Origin: Denitratisoma sp.
Lineage (GTDB): Bacteria > Pseudomonadota > Gammaproteobacteria > Burkholderiales > Rhodocyclaceae
Direction of reading: 5' to 3'
NCBI GenBank assembly: GCA_032027165.1
Contig: JAVSMO010000001.1
Span: 3,341,960 to 3,405,959, forward strand
Length of the DNA: 64,000 nucleotides
Below, in pieces: positions 26,592 through 36,681 of the stretch. How positions within the stretch are numbered: position 1 is the stretch's first letter; the number at the start of each line of letters is the position of its first letter. Below the pieces are notes generated by a model. That model had not been told where the DNA came from. It searched no databases and worked only from the letters and a program-made list of their open reading frames with translations. A program made the translations under genes and the position numbers.

Positions 26592-28787
26592 ATGAGTGCC
26601 AAGCCATCCGTTACCGACCGGTCTGCCGCCGCAAGGCCGTGGAGCCGCCTGCTGCTTGCGCGGGAATACGACCCGTTCGCCTGCCTCGGCCCCGTTCGCG
26701 ACGAGAGCGGCTGGCGCATTCGCGTATACCGTCCCGGGGCCGCTTCCGTTGCCCTGGAAACACCCGCCGGGCAGGAGGCGTTTGCCTGCGTCGATGCGGC
26801 GGGCGTTTTCGAATGGCGCGGCACTGCATTGCCTGCCGACCCTTATGTCCTGCACGTCGCGGGCAGCGGAGCCACGTTGCGCTGCCATGACCCCTACGCC
26901 TTCCCGCCGACGGCGACCCCTCACGACCTGTATCTTTTCAGCGAAGGCCGGAATTATCAAGCTTATCGTCTGCTGGGCGCCCATGCAGAAGCGCGTCAGG
27001 GAGTGGAAGGCGTCTGCTTTCGCGTCTGGGCACCGAACGCCGAGCGCGTTTCCGTCGTCGGCGAGTTCAACCGTTGGGACGGCCGCATCCATCCGATGGC
27101 TTCGCTGGGCGCCTCCGGCGTCTGGGAACTTTTTCTTCCCGGCGTGGCAGCGGGCGCCCTGTACAAGTACGAAATCCGCAACCGCGCCACGGGCGCGGTG
27201 CAGGTGAAGACCGATCCCTACGGCCAGGCTTTCGAAATGCGGCCGGCCACGGCCACCTGCGTGCCGGCCGTGGCGGCGCATGCCTGGGGCGACGCGGACT
27301 GGCTGGCGCGCCGGGCGCAGTGGGATTGGCTGCACGCCCCGCTGTCGATCTATGAACTGCATGCCGGTTCCTGGAAGCGCCATCCCGGCGGCCGCTTCTA
27401 TTCCTACCGCGACCTGGCCGAGCACCTGCTGCCCTATGTGCTCGACATGGGGTATACGCACATCGAGCTGCTGCCGGTCTCCGAGCACCCGCTCGACGAA
27501 TCGTGGGGCTACCAGACCACCGGTTATTTCGCGCCGACGCGGCGCTTCGGCAGTGCGGACGACTTGCGCTTCTTCATCGACGCCTGCCACCGGGCCGGCA
27601 TAGGCGTGCTGCTCGACTGGGCGCCGGGCCATTTCCCCGAGGACGATTTCGCCCTGGCGCATTTCGACGGCAGTTCGCTCTACGAGCACGAGGACCCGCG
27701 CCTGAAGCGCCACCCCGACTGGGGCACGCACGTCTTCAACTACGGGCGCAACGAAGTGAGGAGCTTCCTGCTCTCCAGCGCGCACTACTGGCTGTCGGAA
27801 TTCCATATCGACGGGCTGCGCGTCGATGCGGTCGCCTCCATGCTCTATCTCGACTACTCGCGCAAGGCCGGCGAGTGGCTGCCCAACCGCTACGGCGGGC
27901 GCGAGAATCTGGAAGCGATCGATTTCCTGCGCCAGCTGAACGTCATGGTGCATGGCGAGTTTCCCGGCGCGCTGACCGTCGCGGAGGAATCCACGGCCTG
28001 GCCGATGGTCTCGCGACCGACGCACCTGGGCGGGCTGGGCTTCTCCATGAAGTGGAACATGGGCTGGATGAACGACACCCTCGCCTATCTGGCCCACGAT
28101 CCCGTGCACCGCCGCTTCCACCACAGCCAGCTTACCTTCGGCCAGCTCTACGCCTACACGGAGAACTTCGTCCTGCCGCTGTCGCACGACGAGGTGGTGC
28201 ACGGCAAGGGCTCGCTGGTCGGCAAGATGCCCGGCGACGACTGGCAGAAATTTGCCAACGCGCGCCTTCTGCTCGCCTACCAGATGACCTCGCCCGGCAA
28301 GAAGCTCAACTTCATGGGGAGCGAACTGGGGCAGCGAGCGGAATGGCATGCCGGCGGCGAGCTCGACTGGTGGTTGCTGCAGCACGCGCCGCATGCCGGC
28401 ATGCGGCGACTGGTGCGCGACCTCAACCGGCTGTATGGCGCCATGCCGGCATTGCATGAGCTGGATTTCGAAGCCAGAGGATTCGCCTGGAGCGATTGCC
28501 ATGATGCGGATCAGTCGGTGCTCAGCTATCTGCGCTTCGCGCAGGACGGTTCCTTCGTCATGGTGGCGCTGAACTTCACGCCGGTGCCCCGTCGGGGCTA
28601 CCGCATCGGCGTGCCGCTGGCCGGCGGCTATCGCGAGGCGTTCAACAGCGACTCAAGCTACTACGGCGGCAGCGACATGGGCAACGGCGGCGGCGTACAG
28701 GCGCGGGCCGAAGCGCATCACGGCTTCCCCGCCTGCCTCGAACTCACCTTGCCGCCTCTCGCGGCGGTGATTCTGGCGCCGGCCTAG
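26592..28787 (+). CDS. glgB: 1,4-alpha-glucan branching enzyme
   Basis: GH13 enzyme that introduces alpha-1,6 branches. 731 residues (E. coli 728). Two N-terminal beta-sandwich domains are seen (N1 about 20-110; CBM48 about 125-220 with [18 protein letters not shown]). The catalytic barrel follows, with nucleophile in [17 protein letters not shown], acid/base in VAEESTAWP and [17 protein letters not shown] 26592 is chosen; a TTG at 26562 would overlap glgC's start. It is divergent from the glg operon, so both directions must share or overlap promoters inside each other's 5' ends. Confidence 0.95.
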   Translation: MSAKPSVTDRSAAARPWSRLLLAREYDPFACLGPVRDESGWRIRVYRPGAASVALETPAGQEAFACVDAAGVFEWRGTALPADPYVLHVAGSGATLRCHDPYAFPPTATPHDLYLFSEGRNYQAYRLLGAHAEARQGVEGVCFRVWAPNAERVSVVGEFNRWDGRIHPMASLGASGVWELFLPGVAAGALYKYEIRNRATGAVQVKTDPYGQAFEMRPATATCVPAVAAHAWGDADWLARRAQWDWLHAPLSIYELHAGSWKRHPGGRFYSYRDLAEHLLPYVLDMGYTHIELLPVSEHPLDESWGYQTTGYFAPTRRFGSADDLRFFIDACHRAGIGVLLDWAPGHFPEDDFALAHFDGSSLYEHEDPRLKRHPDWGTHVFNYGRNEVRSFLLSSAHYWLSEFHIDGLRVDAVASMLYLDYSRKAGEWLPNRYGGRENLEAIDFLRQLNVMVHGEFPGALTVAEESTAWPMVSRPTHLGGLGFSMKWNMGWMNDTLAYLAHDPVHRRFHHSQLTFGQLYAYTENFVLPLSHDEVVHGKGSLVGKMPGDDWQKFANARLLLAYQMTSPGKKLNFMGSELGQRAEWHAGGELDWWLLQHAPHAGMRRLVRDLNRLYGAMPALHELDFEARGFAWSDCHDADQSVLSYLRFAQDGSFVMVALNFTPVPRRGYRIGVPLAGGYREAFNSDSSYYGGSDMGNGGGVQARAEAHHGFPACLELTLPPLAAVILAPA

Positions 28788-29077
28788 CCGGCACCGCGGG
28801 AATTCAGCAGGGCGTCGATTTCCGCCTCGGCCTCGATCCAGTCCCCCAGTTCGCCGCCACCGGCGAAACCGCGCTGCTCGGCCTTGAAGTAGGCGGCTTC
28901 CGCAATGAAGCGCATGCGGTCTTCCGGCGGGACGAAGCCCCTCTTCTTTGCTCGGGAACGTGGGATTTCCGTGGCGGGGCGCCGCGTCGAGGGGGGCGTT
29001 GCTGCGCTTTTGCCGGAGGCCTTCTTGACTGCCGACGTGGCCGATTTGCCTGCTGCAGTGGTGGTGCGCGATGACAT
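28784..29077 (-). CDS. DUF2934-like small protein
   Basis: 97 residues. A Ser/Thr/Ala/Lys-rich N-terminal half (likely disordered, histone-like composition) precedes a DUF2934-type motif of about 40 residues: [18 protein letters not shown] then [16 protein letters not shown]. No biochemical role is known for the family, but it recurs near glycogen and trehalose genes. It overlaps the 3' end of glgB by 4 bp tail-to-tail. Confidence 0.75.
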   Translation of the reverse strand: MSSRTTTAAGKSATSAVKKASGKSAATPPSTRRPATEIPRSRAKKRGFVPPEDRMRFIAEAAYFKAEQRGFAGGGELGDWIEAEAEIDALLNSRGAG

Positions 29078-29159
29078 AGCAACCTCCTGCGGATGGATGG
29101 CAAATTCCTCTTTCCATGAACCATGCTACGCCGCGAATATGACGTGGTATTGACAGGGA

Positions 29160-30107
29160 TCAACAGTCTTTGGTGTGCGCTGCAGCAATCGAGAGGGCGC
29201 CGAGCAGGCCGAGCCGCTCGTTGGTGACGACCTGGATGGGGAAATCGGGCATCAGCCCGGCATGCGCCCCTCTGGCGCAGAAGGCACGGACAAAGCCGCC
29301 TGCCTGCAAGCGGGGCAGGAGCTTCGGCGCGATGCCGCCGCCGAGATAGACGCCGCCGCGAGCCATGAACAGCAGGGCCAGGTCGCCGGCGAAGGCGCCG
29401 TAGGCGGCGATGAACAGATCAAGGGCGCGTCCGGCCCGCAGCTCGGTTTCGGCGGCTGCGGCGATGGCCGCCGGGTCGGCGATCGCCGTGCTGCCGGAAC
29501 TGACTTTGTCCAGGCTCTCATAGATGGCGGCGAGGCCCGGGCCGGAGATGACGTTTTCAGCCGTGACACGCCCGCCGGTGCGCGCGAGATGCCGCCAAAC
29601 GGAAAGCTGATCCTCGTCGGCGGGGGAGAACCCGATGTGGCCGCCTTCGCCGCTGATCGTTCGCCAGCCATCGCCTTCAGGTATCAGGCCGGCAACACCC
29701 AGGCCGGTGCCGGCACCGATCAATAGTCGCGGCGACCGCTCCAGCGGCCTGCCTGCCTGCAGCGTCACGAGATCGCCGGGCTGCAGCGCCGCCACGCCCT
29801 GCGCCGCCGTTGCGAAATCGTTGAGGACCGCGACGTTGCCGATCCCGAAGGTTTCCGCGAGCGCCCTGCCGTCGACCACCCAGGGCAAATAGGTGACCTT
29901 GGCGCGGTTGTCATCGACCGGCCCGGCGACGCCGAAGCAGGCCGCAACGATATTCGCTGGGCGGCCGGCGTCGTCGAGGAAGGCGCGCAGCAAGGCGGGA
30001 AAGTCGCCCCAGTCCCGGCTGGGGTAGCGGTGCTCGCAGACGATGCCGTCATCGCCGGCCAGCGCCAGCAGGGTCTTGGTGCCGCCGATGTCTCCGCCGA
30101 GGATCAT
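29160..30107 (-). CDS. glk: Glucokinase
   Basis: Phosphorylates glucose (from maltodextrin hydrolysis) to glucose-6-phosphate with ATP. 315 residues of the E. coli Glk family. The phosphate-1 motif GGDIGGTKTLLAL is at the start; GVAGPVDDN, VLNDFATAAQGV with the catalytic Asp near 97, LIGAGTGLGVAGL and GEGGHIGFSP follow. It lies beside the glycogen block and 13 bp downstream of thyA on the same strand. Confidence 0.92.
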   Translation of the reverse strand: MILGGDIGGTKTLLALAGDDGIVCEHRYPSRDWGDFPALLRAFLDDAGRPANIVAACFGVAGPVDDNRAKVTYLPWVVDGRALAETFGIGNVAVLNDFATAAQGVAALQPGDLVTLQAGRPLERSPRLLIGAGTGLGVAGLIPEGDGWRTISGEGGHIGFSPADEDQLSVWRHLARTGGRVTAENVISGPGLAAIYESLDKVSSGSTAIADPAAIAAAAETELRAGRALDLFIAAYGAFAGDLALLFMARGGVYLGGGIAPKLLPRLQAGGFVRAFCARGAHAGLMPDFPIQVVTNERLGLLGALSIAAAHTKDC

Positions 30108-30120
30108 CGTGACGCGCCGT

Positions 30121-30915
30121 TTACACCGCCACCGGCGCGGCGATGTGCGGATGCGGGTCGTAGCCTTCGAGGGCGAAATCCCCGAAGCGGAAGGCGAAAA
30201 GGTCGCGCACCTCGGGATTGATGCGCAGTTGCGGCAGGGCGCGCGGTGCGCGAGAGAGCTGCAGGCGCGCCTGCTCGAGGTGGTTGGTGTACAGGTGGGC
30301 GTCGCCCAAGGTGTGCACGAAGTCGCCGGGCCGGTAGCCGCACACCTGCGCCAGCATCAGGGTGAGCAGGGCGTAGGAGGCGATGTTGAAGGGTACGCCG
30401 AGGAAGATGTCCGCGCTGCGCTGGTAGAGCTGGCAGCTCAACCTGCCGTCGGCGACGTAGAACTGGAACAGCGCGTGGCAGGGCGGCAGCTTCATGCGGT
30501 CGATGTCGGCCGGATTCCAGGCCGTGACGATGTGGCGGCGCGAATCCGGGTTGTTCTTCAGACTGTCGACCAGCTGGGCGATCTGGTCGATGACGCGCCC
30601 GTCGGGCGCATGCCAGGAGCGCCACTGGTAGCCGTACACAGGGCCTAGGTCGCCGTTGGCGTCGGCCCAGTCGTCCCAGATCGAGACGCCGTTTTCCTTG
30701 AGGTAGCGGATATTGGTGTCGCCTTTCAGGAACCACAGCAGCTCGTGGATGATCGACTTGGTATGCAGCTTCTTGGTGGTGAGCAGCGGAAAACCCTGCG
30801 CCAGGTCGAAGCGCATCTGCCAGCCGAAGACGGACAGCGTGCCGGTGCCGGTGCGGTCGTTTTTCGGGTGCCCGTGCTCGAGCACGTGGCGCATCAGGTC
30901 GAGGTATTGCTGCAT
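30121..30915 (-). CDS. thyA: Thymidylate synthase
   Basis: Methylates dUMP to dTMP using methylene-tetrahydrofolate. 264 residues, exactly the E. coli length. Key blocks: [19 protein letters not shown], the catalytic cysteine in [34 protein letters not shown] and GDAHLYTNH. It is divergent from the aminopeptidase gene and probably cotranscribed with glk. folA, usually its neighbour, is 19 kb away in this genome. Confidence 0.97.
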   Translation of the reverse strand: MQQYLDLMRHVLEHGHPKNDRTGTGTLSVFGWQMRFDLAQGFPLLTTKKLHTKSIIHELLWFLKGDTNIRYLKENGVSIWDDWADANGDLGPVYGYQWRSWHAPDGRVIDQIAQLVDSLKNNPDSRRHIVTAWNPADIDRMKLPPCHALFQFYVADGRLSCQLYQRSADIFLGVPFNIASYALLTLMLAQVCGYRPGDFVHTLGDAHLYTNHLEQARLQLSRAPRALPQLRINPEVRDLFAFRFGDFALEGYDPHPHIAAPVAV

Positions 30916-30940
30916 GAAAGGAAGTGGCCGGAGGCGAGGA

Positions 30941-30946
30941 TATAAT
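30941..30946 (+). promoter_or_regulatory. Consensus -10 element before the aminopeptidase gene
   Basis: TATAAT 27 bp before the ATG at 30973, with AAAGGAA as Shine-Dalgarno. No good -35 is visible at 16-18 bp upstream. Confidence 0.4.
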
Positions 30947-30972
30947 CGGTATCGATTTTAAAGGAAACGAAC

Positions 30973-32502
30973 ATGCTGGCCAAACTGACCCAATCCGCTG
31001 CGCCGCTCGGCGCGGCCGCCCTCGAGCGGGCGACCCATGCCGTGCTGGTGCTGCCCTTCGCCAAAAAACTCGACGGCTTGCGCGACGTGCCCGCCATCGA
31101 ACGGCTGCGTGCCGCCCTCAAGCGTCGCGACATGAAGGCCGAGGATCTGGCCAAGACGCCGGTGACTGTCAACCTTGCCGGCGGCGGCCTGTGCAGCTTC
31201 GTCATGCTCGACGGCGGCAAAAGCATGTTCGACCGGCAGAGCCTGCTGCGCCGGGCGATGGCGCCGCTCATGGAAGAACAGCCGCGCGAGCTGGTGCTGG
31301 CGCTGTTCGGCAGCGCCGAAGCGCGCCGCGAGAATGCCCGCGAAGCGCTCTACGTGGCCTGGCTGAACGGCGCGCGCCTGCCGACGCGCCGGAAGAAGCC
31401 GGAGCCCCGGCCGCTGGCGCGCATCCATCTCTACGGGGCGCGCGACGCCGCCGGTTTTGCCGAGATCGCCGCGGTGGCCGAAGCCAATACCCTGGCCAGG
31501 GCGCTGACGGCGATGCCACCCAACGAGCTGACGCCGTCGACGTATCGCAAGCGACTGCGCCAGATCGCCCGCGGTCGGCGCTGGCAATTCGAAGAATTCG
31601 ACATGCGCCGGCTGCGCCGCCTGGGCGCGGGGGCCTTCGTCGCCGTGGCCCAGGGCAGCGTGCCGGAGGATGCCGCGATCGTGCATCTTGCCTGGCGGCC
31701 GAAGAAGCCGCAGGGCCGGCTGGCTTTGGTCGGCAAGGGCATCTGCTTCGACACCGGCGGCCACAACCTCAAGCCGGCCAAGTACATGGCCGGCATGCAC
31801 GAGGACATGAACGGCTCCGCCGTGGCGCTCGGCCTCATGCAGGCGCTGATCGAGCGCAACATGCCGCTGGCCATCGATGCCTGGCTGCCCGTCGCGCAGA
31901 ACCATCTTTCGCCGGAAGCCTACAAGCAGAACGACATCGTCACCGCCCTCGACGGCACCACCATCGAAGTGGTGCACACCGACGCCGAGGGCCGCATGGT
32001 GCTGGCCGACACGCTGACCCTGGCAACCCGCGGCGCCGGCAATAAAGGCGGCAAGGGGAATCCCCGGCCGGATCTCGTCATCGACTTCGCCACCCTGACC
32101 GGCAGCATGGGCTACGCCCTGGGCAGCCGCTACTCCGGCGTCTTCGCCACCTCCTCGGAACTGGCACGGCTGGCGGTGGCGGCGGGCGAAGCGAGCGGCG
32201 AGCGCGTCTGCGTCTTCCCTCTCGACGCCGACTACGAGGCGGGCCTGGAGAGCAAGGTGGCCGACATCAAGCAGTGCACCCTCGACGGCGAGGCCGACCA
32301 CATCCTTGCCGCGCGCTTCCTCAAGCGCTTCACCCATGAGCTGGCCTGGGTGCACATGGATCTCTCGGCCTCGAGCTGCAGCGGGGGGCTGGGCGCGGTG
32401 GGCACCGACCTGACCGGCTTCGGCGTCGCCTGGGGGGTGGAGTTCGTCGAGCAGTGGCTGGCGGCGCATGCCGCTTCGCCTGCGCCACGCCAGCGCCGGT
32501 AA
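30973..32502 (+). CDS. M17 (leucyl) aminopeptidase family protein
   Basis: Two-metal cytosolic aminopeptidase, 509 residues. The metal and catalytic residues are all present: GKGICFDTGG with Lys and Asp, NLKPAKYMAGMHEDMNGSA with Asp, and HTDAEGRM with Asp, Glu and Arg (usual NTDAEGRL). The N-terminal domain (1-160) is divergent from E. coli PepA, and the product looks closer to the PepB/LAP-like branch, so I give no symbol. Substrate range is not deducible. Confidence 0.88.
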   Translation: MLAKLTQSAAPLGAAALERATHAVLVLPFAKKLDGLRDVPAIERLRAALKRRDMKAEDLAKTPVTVNLAGGGLCSFVMLDGGKSMFDRQSLLRRAMAPLMEEQPRELVLALFGSAEARRENAREALYVAWLNGARLPTRRKKPEPRPLARIHLYGARDAAGFAEIAAVAEANTLARALTAMPPNELTPSTYRKRLRQIARGRRWQFEEFDMRRLRRLGAGAFVAVAQGSVPEDAAIVHLAWRPKKPQGRLALVGKGICFDTGGHNLKPAKYMAGMHEDMNGSAVALGLMQALIERNMPLAIDAWLPVAQNHLSPEAYKQNDIVTALDGTTIEVVHTDAEGRMVLADTLTLATRGAGNKGGKGNPRPDLVIDFATLTGSMGYALGSRYSGVFATSSELARLAVAAGEASGERVCVFPLDADYEAGLESKVADIKQCTLDGEADHILAARFLKRFTHELAWVHMDLSASSCSGGLGAVGTDLTGFGVAWGVEFVEQWLAAHAASPAPRQRR

Positions 32503-32610
32503 GGCGCGGATGACTTTGCACCACGCATACGCTATTCTTTAAGCGCAAAACATCCGGCGGAACGGCTCCCCGCCGGCAACTCTCGAAGAACTCCCGACAG
32601 GGCGCATAAC

Positions 32611-34095
32611 ATGCTCGGACTATTTTCCGCAAAATCCGGCCATCCCCTTGCCGATGCCAAGGAGGCCAGGCGCGTACTCAACGAACTCGCCGGGCGCGAC
32701 GCCGCACCGGCGCTCGACGAGGTTGCCGGCTGGCTGGAGTCGGTCGCCGGCGACGAGCTCCTCAAATTGTCCGACCGTCTGGCTCTGGTGCTTCAGCTGG
32801 ACGAGGCCGCCCAGGCCCACGCGCGCAAGCTGGGCCGCGACTACCTGACGTCGCCGCGGCTTGGCCGCCAGCAGGAATACAAGCTCTGGCAGGCGAACCA
32901 CGACTTCTGGCTGCAGCTGGGCAATGCCTACGACAGCTGCCTGGCCCGCTATCGTGCGCAGGAGAAGGGCCACGAAGCCATCAAGTCCGATGTGCCATTG
33001 CTCATCGTGCGGATGCTGCGCGCCTTCTCGGCCCAGTTGAAATGGGATCAGTTCCGCTACGGCCCGGTCAATGCCGAGCTCTGGCAGCGCATGGGCCGTG
33101 CCTATCTCTTCGCCGAACAGGGCAGGTTTTCCCGCCAGGCGCTCACGGCCTATCCGAACCTTCCGGGCGAGAGCACGGTGGAGCAGGAGTATCTCAAGGC
33201 GCTGATGTTCCAGGCCTCCAGCATGGACAGCCTGCTGCCGCTGGAAATCGAGATTGCCGAGCGCTTCATCGCGCATTTCCTGCCGCAGTTCGTGTTCACC
33301 GCCGAAGTGCGGCCGGACAATGTGTATTGGGTGGATGCCGACAAGCCGGCGCCGCCGAAACGCCTGGCGGTGCTGCCGCAGATCGCGCCCAGCCTGCGCT
33401 TTTTCAGCGCCGGAGCGGCACTGGCAAGGCTGGAAGCCATGCTGCACCAGGTGGAGCGCGGCGAGGTGCCGGCCGAGGTCAATCTGGGCACCCAGTATTC
33501 CGCGCGAATCGTGCTGCCGGTGCTCAAGCACCTGGCCATGTACTGGGCGCCGAAACCGCCGATGCGGTCGCACGACCGGCATCGCGTCAAGTCGCGCCTG
33601 ACGGCAGTGAACGGCCTGGCGGCCACCCATGCCCGATTGTCGAACAGGGGAGGCGAGGAAAGCGAAGCCTGGGTGGTCGACGACGTCAGCCTCGGCGGCA
33701 TGGGTGCGCAGGTGCCGCTCGGCGCCAACGACTGGGTGCGCATCGGCGCCCTGCTCGGCATGCAGCCGGAAGGCGGCAGCAACTGGCTGGTCGGCGTCAT
33801 CCGGCGCTTCAGTCGCGAGACGCCGACGCAGGGCTCGGTTGGCATCGAGACTTTGTCGAAGTCGCCGCAGGCCATTGCCGGCGACCTGGGCGGCATGGAC
33901 TGCAACGCCATTCTGCTCGACACCCTGCACACCGGCGATACGGTGCGGGTGATCCTGCCGAGTTCCGCTTTCGAACCGGCCATCCCCCTGGTGTTCGCCT
34001 GGCAGGGCCGCTCGGCCCGGCTCGATCCGATCGAGCAGATCGAGTCCGGCGTCGACTTCGATCTCGGCCTTTACCGGGTTGCCCCCCCGGCCTGA
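32611..34095 (+). CDS. PilZ-domain c-di-GMP-binding candidate, otherwise unknown
   Basis: 494 residues. About 1-310 is helical with no recognised family. The last third contains an intact PilZ signature: RVKSR (R325 to R329, RxxxR) and, 29 residues later, D358-V-S360-L-G362-G (DxSxxG). These residues bind c-di-GMP in PilZ proteins. No membrane segments or signal peptide. It ends 3 bp before convergent mogA. Function is unknown; a c-di-GMP receptor is the reasonable reading, and the MSHA ATPase at 57893 has its own c-di-GMP motif. Confidence 0.7.
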   Translation: MLGLFSAKSGHPLADAKEARRVLNELAGRDAAPALDEVAGWLESVAGDELLKLSDRLALVLQLDEAAQAHARKLGRDYLTSPRLGRQQEYKLWQANHDFWLQLGNAYDSCLARYRAQEKGHEAIKSDVPLLIVRMLRAFSAQLKWDQFRYGPVNAELWQRMGRAYLFAEQGRFSRQALTAYPNLPGESTVEQEYLKALMFQASSMDSLLPLEIEIAERFIAHFLPQFVFTAEVRPDNVYWVDADKPAPPKRLAVLPQIAPSLRFFSAGAALARLEAMLHQVERGEVPAEVNLGTQYSARIVLPVLKHLAMYWAPKPPMRSHDRHRVKSRLTAVNGLAATHARLSNRGGEESEAWVVDDVSLGGMGAQVPLGANDWVRIGALLGMQPEGGSNWLVGVIRRFSRETPTQGSVGIETLSKSPQAIAGDLGGMDCNAILLDTLHTGDTVRVILPSSAFEPAIPLVFAWQGRSARLDPIEQIESGVDFDLGLYRVAPPA

Positions 34096-34098
34096 GCC

Positions 34099-34647
34099 CT
34101 ATTTGGGCCGGATTGCCGATTTCGGCCGAAAGGCCTTGATCACCGCTTCGTTGGTCTCGATGTACGGCCCGCCGATCAGGTCGATGCAGTAGGGCACCGC
34201 TGCGAAGACGCCGTCGAGGGTCTCCTTGATGGCCTTGGGCTGGCCGGGCAGGTTGAGGATCAGCGTTTTCCCCCGTACCACGCCGACCTGCCGCGACAGG
34301 ATGGCAGTGGGCACGTACTTCAGGCTCACCTGCCGCATCAGTTCGCCGAACCCCGGCAGTACCTTGTGCGCCACTGCCAGCGTGGCTTCCGGCGTCACGT
34401 CGCGCGGCGCCGGGCCGGTGCCGCCGGTGGTCATGACGAGGTGGCAGCCGGCCGTGTCGGCGAGTTCGACCAGGGTCCGCTCGATCACTGCCTGCTCGTC
34501 GGGGATGAGCCGGTGCTCCATGCGCCAGGGCGAGGCCATTGCCGCGGAGAACCACTCGCGCAGGGCGGGGATGCCCTGGTCCTCATAGATGCCGCTGGAT
34601 GCACGGTCGGAGATCGACACCAGCCCGATCAGCAATTCGTCAGTCAT
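34099..34647 (-). CDS. mogA: Molybdopterin adenylyltransferase
   Basis: Adenylates molybdopterin before molybdate insertion in Moco synthesis. 182 residues. The MoaB/Mog fold motifs are LIGLVSISDRASSGIYEDQG, MTTGGTGPAPRDVTPEAT (the MPT-binding GGTG loop) and ILNLPGQPKAIKETL. ATG 34647 matches the family start; an upstream in-frame extension of 20 residues is not typical. It overlaps darP by 8 bp, suggesting one transcript. Confidence 0.93.
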   Translation of the reverse strand: MTDELLIGLVSISDRASSGIYEDQGIPALREWFSAAMASPWRMEHRLIPDEQAVIERTLVELADTAGCHLVMTTGGTGPAPRDVTPEATLAVAHKVLPGFGELMRQVSLKYVPTAILSRQVGVVRGKTLILNLPGQPKAIKETLDGVFAAVPYCIDLIGGPYIETNEAVIKAFRPKSAIRPK

Positions 34648-35152
34648 GGTCCAGTTCCCGTAGCAGGCGGAAAAGTTCGCGGAAGGCGCGCGGCGGGCGA
34701 CCTTCATCGCGATCCTTCAGTGCGCTGCGGCGCAGCTGCCTGAGGCGGGTGATGTCTGCGCCGGGGTGGGCCGCACCGATTTCCGTCAGCACCGCCTCGT
34801 CCTGCAGCAGCCGCTCGCGCAGCCTTTCCAGACGATGCTGGCGCGCGTTCTCGATGGCAGAGGCGCCCTTGACGGCATCCAGCGCCTCGCGGATGGGTGC
34901 GGGGTCGGCATCCCGCATCAGGCGGCCGATGTACTGCAGCTGGCGGCGGCGTGCTTCGTGCCTGGTCAGGCGCTGCGCCTCGCGGATGGCGCCGCGCAGC
35001 GGTTCCGGCATGTCGATGCGCGCGAGGCGCTCCGGCGACAGTTCGACCAGCTCCGCCCCCATGTCCTGCAGGGCATGCATGTCGCGCTTGCGTTGCGACT
35101 TGCTGGGGCGCTCCGGCGAATCGTCGTATTCGAGGTCTTCGAGGTTCTTCAT
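34640..35152 (-). CDS. darP: DarP/YjgA (DUF615) ribosome-assembly-associated protein
   Basis: 170-residue charged helical protein of the DUF615 family, which associates with late 50S assembly intermediates. It shows PSKSQRKRDMHALQDMGAEL, SPERLARIDMPEPLRGAI and the C-terminal RQLRRSALKDR-E---P-AFRELFRLL pattern typical of YjgA. Start chosen at MKNLEDLEYDD, with an in-frame extension of 9 residues rejected. It is divergent from pmbA by 38 bp; in many proteobacteria yjgA and pmbA are likewise neighbours. Confidence 0.92.
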   Translation of the reverse strand: MKNLEDLEYDDSPERPSKSQRKRDMHALQDMGAELVELSPERLARIDMPEPLRGAIREAQRLTRHEARRRQLQYIGRLMRDADPAPIREALDAVKGASAIENARQHRLERLRERLLQDEAVLTEIGAAHPGADITRLRQLRRSALKDRDEGRPPRAFRELFRLLRELDHD

Positions 35153-35190
35153 CTTGGTATGATTATATCTTTGCCCCATCCTCTTCCGCG

Positions 35191-36531
35191 ATGTCTTCCC
35201 AGGGCTTCACCTACCCGCAGGACACCTTGCGCGCCATGGCGCAGGACATACTCGACCATGCCAGGTCGCGCGGCGCCAGCGCCTGCGAGGCCGACGTTTC
35301 CGAGGGCTTCGGCCAGTCGGTGACGGTGCGCCGCGGCGACGTCGAGACCATCGAATACAACCGCGACAAGGGCGTCGGCGTCACGGTCTACCTCGGCCAG
35401 CGGCGCGGCTATGCCTCGACCTCGGACTTTTCCCGCGCCGCCCTGCACGCCACGGTCGACGCGGCGCTGTCCATCGCGCGCTTCACCGCGCCGGACGAAG
35501 CCGCCGGATTGCCGGAAGCCGAGCTGCTGGCGCGCGGCGAAACGGATCTCGACCTTTATCACCCCTGGGCCTTGGCGGTGGAGGAGGCCATCGACATCGC
35601 CCGGCGCTGCGAGACGGCGGCCTTTGCCGTCAGCCCGCAGGTGAAGAACTCCGAGGGCGCCAGCGTCTCCGCCCAGCAGTCCCACTTCGTTTCCGCCAAC
35701 AGCCTCGGCTTCATGGGCGGCTATGCCTCCTCGCGCCACTACCTCTCCTGCTCGGTCATCGCCGGCAAGGGCGACGCCATGCAGCGCGACGACTGGTACA
35801 GCACCCATCGCGACGCGGCGGACCTGGCCGAGGCCGAACTGGTCGGCGAATATGCCGCGCGCCGCGCGCTGTCGCGCCTGGGCGCGCGCAAGATCGCCAC
35901 CTGCGAGGTGCCGGTGCTGTTCGAGGCGCCGCTGGCCGCCTCGCTGATCGGCAATTTCGTCTATGCCGTCTCGGGCGGCAGCCTGTATCGCAAGTCCTCC
36001 TTCCTCCTCGACAGCCTGGGCACGCAGGTGTTCTCGCCGCAGGTGCACATCAGCGAACGGCCGCATCTGCCGCGCGCCCTGGCAAGCAGCCCCTTCGACG
36101 ACGATGGCGTCGCCACGCACGACCGCGAGGTGGTCGAGGCCGGCGTGCTGAAGGGGTATTTCCTGTCGACCTATTCGGCACGCAAGCTCGGCATGCGGAC
36201 CACCGGCAACGCCGGCGGCTCGCACAACCTGATCGTGCGCCCGGGCAAGCGCGACCTGGTCGGCCTCGCCGCCCTCATGGGACGCGGCCTGCTGGTCACC
36301 GAGCTGCTCGGCCAAGGGGTGAATTACGTCACCGGCGATTATTCGCGCGGGGCCTCCGGCTACTGGATCGAAAACGGCGAGATCTCCTATCCGGTGCAGG
36401 AAATCACCATCGCCGGCAATCTCAGGGACATGCTTCGCGGCATCGTCGCCGTCGGCAACGATGTGCTGGTGCGCGGCTCCAAGCAGGTCGGCTCCATTCT
36501 CATCGACCGCATGACCATCGCCGGGGCATAA
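35191..36531 (+). CDS. pmbA: Metalloprotease-like PmbA (TldE)
   Basis: 446 residues (E. coli PmbA 450). Partner of TldD in a heterodimeric protease acting on microcin and antitoxin-like peptides; PmbA itself lacks the metal motif. VRRGDVETIEYNRDKGVGVTVY near 45, GFMGGYASSRHYLSCSVIAG, RKSSFLLDSLG and the C-terminal GASGYWIENGEISYPVQEITIAGNL block are visible (quoted in part). tldD is not in this window. Confidence 0.93.
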   Translation: MSSQGFTYPQDTLRAMAQDILDHARSRGASACEADVSEGFGQSVTVRRGDVETIEYNRDKGVGVTVYLGQRRGYASTSDFSRAALHATVDAALSIARFTAPDEAAGLPEAELLARGETDLDLYHPWALAVEEAIDIARRCETAAFAVSPQVKNSEGASVSAQQSHFVSANSLGFMGGYASSRHYLSCSVIAGKGDAMQRDDWYSTHRDAADLAEAELVGEYAARRALSRLGARKIATCEVPVLFEAPLAASLIGNFVYAVSGGSLYRKSSFLLDSLGTQVFSPQVHISERPHLPRALASSPFDDDGVATHDREVVEAGVLKGYFLSTYSARKLGMRTTGNAGGSHNLIVRPGKRDLVGLAALMGRGLLVTELLGQGVNYVTGDYSRGASGYWIENGEISYPVQEITIAGNLRDMLRGIVAVGNDVLVRGSKQVGSILIDRMTIAGA

Positions 36532-36681
36532 GCCCGGCAACCGTAAGGGTTTTCCCCACTATGGGACGCGTGATCTGGTGCATTCGATTGGTGTAGTATC
36601 ACCCGGCGATCCCTGCACAAGGGGGGGTTGAACCAAACCGCCGCACAACGGCAAAGAAGAACCTCTAAAGGAGACTCATCA

